Positions 13,182 to 19,156 of a stretch of 19,156 bases of DNA are shown here, in pieces. Under the pieces are notes generated by a model. The model had not been told where the DNA came from, did not search any database, and worked only from the letters and a program-made list of their open reading frames with translations. Position 1 is the stretch's first letter, and each line of letters opens with the position of its first letter. The DNA comes from Varibaculum cambriense (GTDB lineage: Bacteria > Actinomycetota > Actinomycetes > Actinomycetales > Actinomycetaceae): assembly GCF_002848005.1 (NCBI RefSeq), contig NZ_PKHX01000008.1, positions 1-19,156 on the forward strand, in the 5' to 3' direction. A program made the position numbers and the translations under genes.

Positions 13182-16100
13182 CTACATCGTGGTTTTGCGT
13201 CTATAGGCAACCACCCCCGATCCGGCTCCCGCGAGCATTAGGCAAGTAAGCAATGCCAGCATGGAGGTGGCACCCGTCTTGGCCAGTCCCCCACCTTTAG
13301 CTACGCCTTTGCCGTTCCACGGGTCAGAAGCAGATACCTGCTTGCCCGAATAGAAACTCTTACCGGTCACGGTTGCAATGTCGGTGTGAGTTTCACCAGG
13401 CTTAACACCAGTCAAGTTTCCTTCACAGGTGACTTCTTCCCCAACTTTTAGACCTTTGGCAAGACCATCCGGGCATTTAATGTCCTGGATATGGCCAGAG
13501 CCTTTGACGGTCTTATCGGCTAGCTTCACATCCACCAAGGGAACATCACCAGTGTTCTTAATGGTAAACATGATGACCTGGTTGCCCTTAACGGTTAGCG
13601 CGTCCTTTTCCTGGTTGCGGTCCCCGGATTCTTTTCCAGAATCCTTATCCCATTTCACGATTGAAATAGCGGGATTTTCCGGGGTTCGGGTCACCACTTC
13701 GTTAGAATCGCGTTTAACGCCGTTGTAGGTTTCGGTGTGCTTGTTCTTAATGGTGCCCACGCTAATGCGGCGCATCCCTATATAGGCGCTCCAGCCCTGC
13801 TCGCTAGCCATCGACTTATCAGTGTTAACCAGATCGAACAGGTCCTTTTGGGCTTCGATAGTTACGATCCCGCCCTTTTCGGTCACCTTGAAGTAGGTTT
13901 TACCGTCGGAAGTAGCAGCCTTCTTCAAATCATTAAAGTTCAGCACCGAGCCAGCAGGCAGAACTTTTTCTTTACCTGCAAACACATCAGCGGTCACCTT
14001 AGCGGAAGAATCGGTAATCTTAAAGACAGCCTTATCGGCTTGCTTAATATTATCGCCCTTCTTCAAAACAACTTTACCGCCAGAGGTAAGATCTACCTTC
14101 GCGTTCAAATACTCTCCGTTTGCCTCAAATACTTCGGCTAGAGGATTTACAGCCTTGGCGATGGTAGAGCCTTTAGCGAACACGACTTTCCCGTTTTCAT
14201 CGAAAATGTCACGTTCGGCAAGCACGCTCCACTGACCGGTATATTGGTCTGCCTTCTCGTTGTAATCATCGGTGATAGACCACTGGCTAGTCTTGTTCGC
14301 CCTGGCTGCGGGCAAAATAGAACTCGACAGCTTGTAGGCAAATACTCCATCTAACTTAACAGTAGAGTTGTTAATCGACTTAGCATCAGCCTTAGCATCA
14401 ATAACTACGTCCTTCTTCGGATTGATCTCCTTTAAGGGGTTGTGTACCACGTTGGTTACTTGGCGCATATTCTCTAGGTTTTGGATAGCCTGGTTGCGGA
14501 TAACATATCCGTCCTTAGACTTCTTAACCTGAGTGATGAGGTAGACCCAATACTTATGCCCCATCAGGCCCTGGTCAATGATCGGGTCCTGGTCGGGTTT
14601 GATCGGTGCCTTATCGTAAGCCTCCAAATCGCTTGGCTGCGGATCACCCTTGATTGTCACGCCTTCTTCATTGGTGTAATCATGGGTCTTAGCGAAAGCG
14701 TAAGCCTTACCATTCTTAACCTGGATATTGAACTCACCCGTCACGTCCTTACCGGTGTCTGCTTGAATAATCTTTACCCCGGAAGCGGTGAGGTTCAAGT
14801 ATTCTTCATCGTAGTCATCGGTAATTCCGAGCTTGTGTACCCAATAGGCCAGTTTGTTCTTGCTATCAGCGTTTGCTGGTAGCGGAGAAGCATCCAAGGT
14901 TACCCGGTAAACAATCTTGTCACCAGTAATAACGGTCTTGCCGTTAATATCCTCGCCCGCCTCGTTAAGGTCTTCCTTTAACGGTTTAGTGGGCGGCACT
15001 TCGTTGGTTACCCAGTTAGTCGGGGTAGTTGAATCATTAACTACCTGGAATGCCTGGTTCTTAACTTTAGTGCCAGCGGCAATGGAATCGCTTACCTTCC
15101 CATCAAAGGTGAGGGTTAGCCAATCAGGGGTGTTAGCTGCTGCCTTATCCATGTGGGAGGTGTTCTTAGCTTCTTTGTCCATCCATTCTTTAGAGAACGA
15201 GATAGTGAAAGAATGCTTAGCGTCATCGAAGACGATCTTGTACTGGCTGCGCGGGATAACCCGAGAGCGGTTCCGGTTGTCAACAATCTTGATCGACTTC
15301 TTGTTCAAAATGAAGTTCTTGTCGTAATTGTCAACAATGTCGAATCGCTTCAACTCGTATGCCCGGTCCGTATTGTTAGGCAGGTTCATGTCCACGCCTA
15401 CGCGGTATTGCAGTTTTTGTCCCGGCAACACCTTGTTCTCGTTAATGGACTGATCCGTGTTCGGGCCAGCTTGTCCGGCCTGACCTAGCACGTCCTTATC
15501 GGGCTTGGGGTTCCAGATAAACACGGGAGGAACGTTGGTTTCAATCTCCTCATTATTATAGATTTCCGCGCCCTCGTTAAACAGCTTGATCGTATCCCCA
15601 TGAGTATTGGTTTGCTCATTTACCGGATAGAACTTGCCCTCAATCACGAGCTTTACGGGAACGTCAGCTTTAAGCAGCTTAGTACCAGCAGTAAGGATAC
15701 CCCCGTCTTTTAACGCGCCCTCCTTGGCGGTAGCAATGGTTTTAGTTCCTTCAGTCTTAAAATCGAAGAACTTAGTCTTGTCTTCCCATTTACCGGCGAC
15801 AGAAACATAAACCTTCGCACTTTCATGGGCCTTGGTAAAGTCAACATATTTTGCTGCTTTTGCCCAGTTATCAATAAGTACGTAACGGTCTAGGTTGTCA
15901 TCCATGTTTGCCGGGAAGTGACCGTTAACAACGGCCCCAACCTTGTCATTATGGTTGAAGGTTTTTTGGTCCGCGCCCACGTTATTGGTTTTTTGCGGGT
16001 CATTTACGTCCCAGACAAGCGAGCCATCCTTATTTAGTACCCAGGCCTTGTTCGGGTCGGGGACTTCCTTGTTGATTTCTTTCTTTTCGCTTTCCTCACA

Positions 16101-17492
16101 AACCTTACGGTCAGTGTCCCAACAGGTCTTGCCCACGTTTTGAATGTTTTCCTTGACTTTGGTGGGTTTCGGAGCGGTCGGTACGTTCAAGGTAAACCAA
16201 CCCGGAGCCGCATCTTTAACTACCGCTTTGACGATTCGTTTGCCATCCTGGGAATCGTCTACCTTAATATCGGCAGCGACTTTACTGCCCTTTTCGTCGG
16301 TTACATAAATCTTGGAAAAATCATCCTTTTCCTTATCCCCAATGAACACATTCTTGGAAAGAATCACGTCCGAGATTTCCACGCTGGTTGCACCGCCCGT
16401 ATGGGCCTTAATCTTGGCCAGATATGGCATGGCGCTAACCACTACCTCTTTGGGGTCAAGCAGCCGCCCATTAATGTCGTGCATAGTCTTTACCGGCGGC
16501 GGAGGCTTCAAAGTGAAAGTCTCACTCGCTACCCTATCGGGGGTATCTACCGCTTTAGCCATAGCTTTTTGGCGACCAACCTTAATGTCATACCAGTATT
16601 TACCTGCTGCCCAGCTAGTCCATCCAAAATCCTTAGGGGTAAAAGTCGGACTATTTGCAGTGCCGATACTGCTAATATCCATAGCCTTGGTAACAGCCTT
16701 AGCCTTACCGCCATAGTAGCCGTCCCAATTGAGCACGACCGAGGCTTTGAGCGCTTCCTTCACGGATGTACCTTTAGCGGAGGTACGAATCTGGTCATGG
16801 ACCGCCTGGGCCCCGCCAGCAACGCCAGGAGAAGCCTGCGCTGCGGTAGCCACCTGAAGCTCATACCCCTCAGGCTCAAACTCATTTAGAGCAATACAAA
16901 CCGCGCGTGCCCCAGTAGGGTGAGCCGCAGCCGTAGCATTAGCCTCAGCTAGGCCAACCTTGTAAATAGAATTAATGGTCTTCGCGTTATGTCCAGGGAA
17001 AGTACCCGGAGTTTTAGCAGCGTTCCAAGCCCCCGGATAATGAGCAACGTATTCCTTACCGTTAGCACCGTAAGATACCCACTTACCTTTGTTTTTTCTC
17101 ACCCCCATATATAGGCCAACTACGCGAGCTTTCTTGGCCTTGCCACCAGAGCGCGCAATCGCCCGCTGCAAAGCAGTATTACAAGCCGGATCAGCCCACT
17201 GGTGTATCTGCTTTTGCACCATCGCTCCGCCAACGAAAGCGTTTAGCCGGTTAACAAAATAGTTAGTGGAGGCTTGCCCCCAACCCTGAACCGGGTTAGC
17301 ACGCCGCCCCAAGTTATCTCCCATCACGAATACGTAATGAGAGGGGCCGGTGCCAGACCCGCCACTTCCCCCACCAGTTCCCCCTGCACCAGGATTATAT
17401 ATTCCGTCAGCATATGCCGGAATCGCTGCTCCTAGGCCTACCGATACACCGGCAGCAATAGTAAGCAGCGTCTTAGCAAACCTGTGTCTCAT
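13182..17492 (-). CDS. Large multi-domain LAKTG-anchored adhesin
   Basis: A 1436-residue secreted, wall-anchored protein. Signal peptide 1-28 (ends PAYA), then a Gly/Ser linker, an N-terminal domain (about 48-215) with two cysteines (ADPACNTALQ and RAVCIALNEF) that probably form a disulfide, and a Pro-rich break (LKPPPPVK). Four beta domains of the AgI/II adhesin isopeptide type follow, each marked by a D-(N/D)-(Y/W) motif: IDNWAKAAKY (about 541), VDNYDKNF (about 722), TDDYDEEY (about 892), TDDYNEKADQ (about 1075). A DUF11-like domain (FTIKNTGDVPLVDVKL, about 1275-1395) precedes LAKTG at 1403, a membrane helix and YRRKTTM. Such proteins mediate adhesion or, on conjugative elements, cell aggregation during transfer. 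ATG follows AAAGGGCG; a strong terminator follows the stop. The ligand is unknown. Confidence 0.88.
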   Translation of the reverse strand: MRHRFAKTLLTIAAGVSVGLGAAIPAYADGIYNPGAGGTGGGSGGSGTGPSHYVFVMGDNLGRRANPVQGWGQASTNYFVNRLNAFVGGAMVQKQIHQWADPACNTALQRAIARSGGKAKKARVVGLYMGVRKNKGKWVSYGANGKEYVAHYPGAWNAAKTPGTFPGHNAKTINSIYKVGLAEANATAAAHPTGARAVCIALNEFEPEGYELQVATAAQASPGVAGGAQAVHDQIRTSAKGTSVKEALKASVVLNWDGYYGGKAKAVTKAMDISSIGTANSPTFTPKDFGWTSWAAGKYWYDIKVGRQKAMAKAVDTPDRVASETFTLKPPPPVKTMHDINGRLLDPKEVVVSAMPYLAKIKAHTGGATSVEISDVILSKNVFIGDKEKDDFSKIYVTDEKGSKVAADIKVDDSQDGKRIVKAVVKDAAPGWFTLNVPTAPKPTKVKENIQNVGKTCWDTDRKVCEESEKKEINKEVPDPNKAWVLNKDGSLVWDVNDPQKTNNVGADQKTFNHNDKVGAVVNGHFPANMDDNLDRYVLIDNWAKAAKYVDFTKAHESAKVYVSVAGKWEDKTKFFDFKTEGTKTIATAKEGALKDGGILTAGTKLLKADVPVKLVIEGKFYPVNEQTNTHGDTIKLFNEGAEIYNNEEIETNVPPVFIWNPKPDKDVLGQAGQAGPNTDQSINENKVLPGQKLQYRVGVDMNLPNNTDRAYELKRFDIVDNYDKNFILNKKSIKIVDNRNRSRVIPRSQYKIVFDDAKHSFTISFSKEWMDKEAKNTSHMDKAAANTPDWLTLTFDGKVSDSIAAGTKVKNQAFQVVNDSTTPTNWVTNEVPPTKPLKEDLNEAGEDINGKTVITGDKIVYRVTLDASPLPANADSKNKLAYWVHKLGITDDYDEEYLNLTASGVKIIQADTGKDVTGEFNIQVKNGKAYAFAKTHDYTNEEGVTIKGDPQPSDLEAYDKAPIKPDQDPIIDQGLMGHKYWVYLITQVKKSKDGYVIRNQAIQNLENMRQVTNVVHNPLKEINPKKDVVIDAKADAKSINNSTVKLDGVFAYKLSSSILPAARANKTSQWSITDDYNEKADQYTGQWSVLAERDIFDENGKVVFAKGSTIAKAVNPLAEVFEANGEYLNAKVDLTSGGKVVLKKGDNIKQADKAVFKITDSSAKVTADVFAGKEKVLPAGSVLNFNDLKKAATSDGKTYFKVTEKGGIVTIEAQKDLFDLVNTDKSMASEQGWSAYIGMRRISVGTIKNKHTETYNGVKRDSNEVVTRTPENPAISIVKWDKDSGKESGDRNQEKDALTVKGNQVIMFTIKNTGDVPLVDVKLADKTVKGSGHIQDIKCPDGLAKGLKVGEEVTCEGNLTGVKPGETHTDIATVTGKSFYSGKQVSASDPWNGKGVAKGGGLAKTGATSMLALLTCLMLAGAGSGVVAYRRKTTM

Positions 17493-17539
17493 GCTTTAGC
17501 GCCCTTTCGCTGTCCAAAATGGGAGGAGTATTTCTCCTT

Positions 17540-17562
17540 CCGTAATTGGTAATGCGTCAAAA
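17540..17562 (-). promoter_or_regulatory. ACGCAT-type upstream motif, adhesin gene
   Basis: The gene strand reads TTTTGACGCATTACCAATTA, then CGG, about 50 bases before the ATG. It matches the motifs before the other two large surface-protein genes (843-865 and 3824-3846) in the ACGCAT core and the following TACC. Confidence 0.45.
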
Positions 17563-17601
17563 GCAAAAAGGCAGGCCAGGCACAAAAACCTGACCTGCCT
17601 T
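17563..17601 (-). terminator. Rho-independent terminator of lipoprotein 2
   Basis: On the minus strand AAGGCAGGTCAGG pairs with CCTGGCCTGCCTT (one G-U), and the stem runs into TTTTTGC. It lies 18 bases after the lipoprotein stop and directly before the adhesin promoter region. Confidence 0.85.
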
Positions 17602-17618
17602 AAAGAAACGAAAAGCTA

Positions 17619-18146
17619 CTAGCAATTACCTCCTACGCACACGATTACGCCACTGGTGTCTCTTTCCAATTCCGGGTGCGCATTCATATCTTTTGCGATA
17701 CTTTCGCCTAGTCTTCTATTGAAATCATCATTAGAGATGCCCCCGCCGCCTCCGCCACGGCGAGCCCTCGGACGGGACTTGTAATTGTAGCTGCCACGGG
17801 CTTTACCCTGCCGATAGTTAGAGCGTGCCTGAGGCTGATAGTTGCGTCCCGATGTACCAGAACGCGCTGCCGTCCCAGAACCAGCCTGAGCTTGAGCTGC
17901 TGCCCCAGCTTGGGCTTCTGCTTCAGCCTTCGCCTTAGCTTCCGCCTCAGCTTTTGCCTTAGCTGCGTAGTCACGGGCAATCTTCTTATCGCGCTCAGCG
18001 TTTAGCACCTGCTTTTCTCTATCCATATCTGAGATAGTCGGAATCTTATAAGTAGGAGCGCTCGCATCAGCATTACCTGCGCACCCAGCAAGACCCAGCC
18101 CTAGCGCCGCGCTTGCAAGTACAACCATAAGTTTTTGAGTTTTCAT
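17619..18146 (-). CDS. Small lipoprotein with Ala/Lys/Glu coiled coil (module copy 2)
   Basis: 175 aa from the ATG at 18146 (MKTQKLMVVLASAALGLGLAGC). The frame extends 14 residues upstream, but the leader conservation with copy 1 and the ribosome site AAGAAAGGA mark this start. Lipobox LAGC gives lipidated Cys22. Next comes a charged helix (about 44-75) shorter than in copy 1, an Ala/Gln/Gly stretch, a basic Tyr/Arg/Gln segment (NYQPQARSNYRQGKARG), a run of six glycines, and a C-terminal domain (ISNDDFNRRLGESIAKDMNA) ending with two cysteines, CVGGNC. It is paralogous to 5317-5847; the ends are conserved in plan while the middle has diverged, as usual for low-complexity linkers. Divergent from the operon at 18287. 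Function unknown. Confidence 0.85.
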   Translation of the reverse strand: MKTQKLMVVLASAALGLGLAGCAGNADASAPTYKIPTISDMDREKQVLNAERDKKIARDYAAKAKAEAEAKAKAEAEAQAGAAAQAQAGSGTAARSGTSGRNYQPQARSNYRQGKARGSYNYKSRPRARRGGGGGGISNDDFNRRLGESIAKDMNAHPELERDTSGVIVCVGGNC

Positions 18147-18186
18147 TTTTCCATTCCTTTCTTCGGGTCTAAATGTTTCCCTCACC

Positions 18187-18220
18187 ACCTATGTAGGGCG
18201 CGAGGGTAAAACCCAGGTGG
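18187..18220 (-). promoter_or_regulatory. GCGCCCTACATA motif (copy B), upstream of lipoprotein 2
   Basis: The gene strand reads GGGTTTTACCCTCGCGCCCT, then ACATAGGTGGTGAGGG. It is flanked by CCACCT/AGGTGG, an inverted repeat only partly kept in copy A. Position relative to the ATG (about 49 bases) is the same as in copy A. On the other side, a block (GCATGAGAGGATTTTAAGAA at 18242-18261, then AGGGG) is shared with copy 1 (from about 5947) and leads toward the plus-strand genes. Confidence 0.55.
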
Positions 18221-18286
18221 AAACCTTATAGCCATTGTATCGCATGAGAGGATTTTAAGAAAGGGGAATTTTGTTAAGATTTCCAT

Positions 18287-18685
18287 GTGTGCGAGCAAAA
18301 TTGGGATGATGGCCTTCCAAACGGGGATTATCAGATACCGCCAAGAACAAGGTGCGAAAAGTACCCAATCAGTAACTTTGTGCCTTGCGATATAGAATAC
18401 TTGCGCATCCAAGGAAACCGTTGGACACAGGCCGGAAGACTAACTGAGTTCGTTTTTGTCCTCCAGGTCAGAAACGAAAACACTGGCAGGTGGCAAAACC
18501 ATCTCTCGATAGATTGCACCCACTCCAATGCCCACATCCACCACTACAAAGACGGGGAACGAGATGGCAGAGCGCGCGAAACTCTTAAGGTGCTTAACCG
18601 AGCAAGGGATGTTCAGGACGCATTGGGTATGGCTATACTAAGAGTAAGGCGAGAAATTAATAAACTGGCGGAGGTGCGAAAGTGA
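18287..18685 (+). CDS. Hypothetical protein with His cluster, coupled to the 129-aa gene
   Basis: 132 aa from a GTG at 18287; an in-frame stop just upstream excludes an earlier start, and the purine-rich AAGAAAGGGG is about 20 bases away, so initiation may be weak. The core is a beta-rich stretch (LTEFVFVLQVRNENTGRWQN), followed by a His cluster CTHSNAHIHHYKDG (H79, H83, H85, H86) and a basic C-terminal helix. The W-x-x-x-x-x-x-D-x-x-H-x-x-x-HxH pattern is loosely like TumE-type small toxins, but I cannot place it in a family. It overlaps the next gene by 4 bases (GTGA). No equivalent is present in module copy 1. Confidence 0.65.
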   Translation: MCEQNWDDGLPNGDYQIPPRTRCEKYPISNFVPCDIEYLRIQGNRWTQAGRLTEFVFVLQVRNENTGRWQNHLSIDCTHSNAHIHHYKDGERDGRARETLKVLNRARDVQDALGMAILRVRREINKLAEVRK

Positions 18686-19071
18686 ACAAGGAACTGGCAG
18701 ACTTTGAAAACGAAGTCCTCTACAACGTCATGCTTGGAACCACCACTCCGAAAGTTATAGATTCTAATGGTCATACCCCGCTTATCGCTTGCCTAGACAG
18801 CGAAACTGTTGGCACTCTACTGGCTAGAATCGAAAGAGCCGGGGGCTGCGGAACCATATACGCCCTATCCGAAACCGGCGCAGTAAGAGTGGTAGCTGCG
18901 CAAGACAAAGATCCTAAGGCACCTAGCCCCACCGATCTAGAAGCCGATACCTTAAGCGAAAATTCTTCTATCGGAATGCTTATTGACTATATTTCCACCC
19001 AAGAAGACGGTGTATATCTTACCGGCGCAAAAATGCGTTCCTACGGCACTGCTGATCTAGCCAAGGTTTAA
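18682..19071 (+). CDS. Conserved small protein, paralogue of the one at 6025-6255
   Basis: 129 aa, GTG start at 18682 overlapping the previous stop (GTGA), with GGAGG upstream inside the 132-aa gene. Residues 9-75 (ENEVLYNVMLGTTTPKVIDS onward) align with module copy 1; the extra C-terminal part (about 80-129, SSIGMLIDYISTQEDGVYL) is absent there. It is a cytosolic alpha/beta protein without recognisable catalytic residues. The recurrent location beside a divergent lipoprotein, and coupling to the His-cluster gene, suggest a partner or control role, possibly antitoxin-like. This is inference only. Confidence 0.72.
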   Translation: MNKELADFENEVLYNVMLGTTTPKVIDSNGHTPLIACLDSETVGTLLARIERAGGCGTIYALSETGAVRVVAAQDKDPKAPSPTDLEADTLSENSSIGMLIDYISTQEDGVYLTGAKMRSYGTADLAKV

Positions 19072-19081
19072 GAAAGCGCTT

Positions 19082-19109
19082 TTGGGGAACTACCTGGATA
19101 CCGTATAAT
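19082..19109 (+). promoter_or_regulatory. Candidate sigma-70-type promoter toward the right edge
   Basis: TTGGGG (19082-19087), 16 bases, then a perfect TATAAT (19104-19109). It would transcribe off the right edge into a G-rich leader containing CCCTACATTGG, similar to the core of motifs A-D. The gene it serves is outside the window. Confidence 0.45.
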
Positions 19110-19156
19110 CAGAGCACTAGGGCTGCTCGATGGAGCCGGGCCCTACATTGGCGGGG

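Noticed and set aside
16140..16889. 249-residue plus-strand open frame opposite the adhesin
   Set aside because: Antisense shadow; the minus-strand adhesin has a continuous domain structure across it.
5887..18220. Integron attC-like sites at the GCGCCCTAC motifs
   Set aside because: No integrase, no GTTRRRY/RYYYAAC pair, the genes lie in both orientations, and the motifs are upstream rather than downstream of each gene.
19110..19156. Start of a tmRNA, SRP RNA or tRNA gene at the right edge
   Set aside because: G-rich and downstream of TATAAT, but no conserved core of these RNAs can be read in the 47 bases available.

Overview
The window looks like the accessory part of a mobile element (a conjugative plasmid or integrative element) from a moderate-G+C actinomycete, possibly of the Actinomycetaceae. 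The main clue is two large secreted proteins ending in LAxTG sorting signals (LAVTG, LAKTG), a motif associated with actinobacterial class E sortases, each followed by a membrane helix and a near-identical YRRK(M/T)TM tail. No integrase, relaxase, T4SS gene or replication gene is visible, so the type of element and the host are inferred.

Layout. 1-3790 (minus): a partial secreted protein running off the left edge, and a 949-aa VaFE-repeat surface protein with an almost identical signal-peptide core. 4020-5155 (plus): a translationally coupled Panacea/DUF4065 plus GNAT pair that reads as a toxin-antitoxin (TA) locus. 5317-6255: module copy 1, a small lipoprotein (minus) divergent from a small cytosolic protein (plus). 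6220-7746 (minus): an XRE regulator and a Fic-domain protein, coupled, with two near-identical palindromes at the start of the regulator. 7757-12708 (minus): a tightly overlapping operon of YqaJ nuclease, small XRE regulator, four small helical proteins (at least three look related), a putative HTH protein and a last gene split by an intact IS200/IS605-type element (divergent tnpA/tnpB, 8002-9732). Removing that element restores the last gene in frame. 12819-13055 is a 78-aa orphan gene. 13182-17492 (minus) is a 1436-aa multi-domain adhesin. 17619-19071 is module copy 2, again a lipoprotein (minus) divergent from plus-strand genes, here with one additional gene.

How it may work together. The adhesins are probably displayed on the cell wall and could promote cell-cell contact or mating aggregation. 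The lipoproteins are candidate surface helpers. The TA-like pairs could stabilise the element, and YqaJ points to a phage- or plasmid-like DNA-processing operon. The least expected feature is a shared promoter-proximal motif, core GCGCCCTACATA on the gene strand, upstream of both lipoprotein genes, the YqaJ operon and the 78-aa gene. A second motif, ACGCAT(T/A)nCC, lies upstream of the three large surface-protein genes. These suggest that much of the region is controlled as one or two element-encoded regulons. No gene-free stretch exceeds 300 bases.
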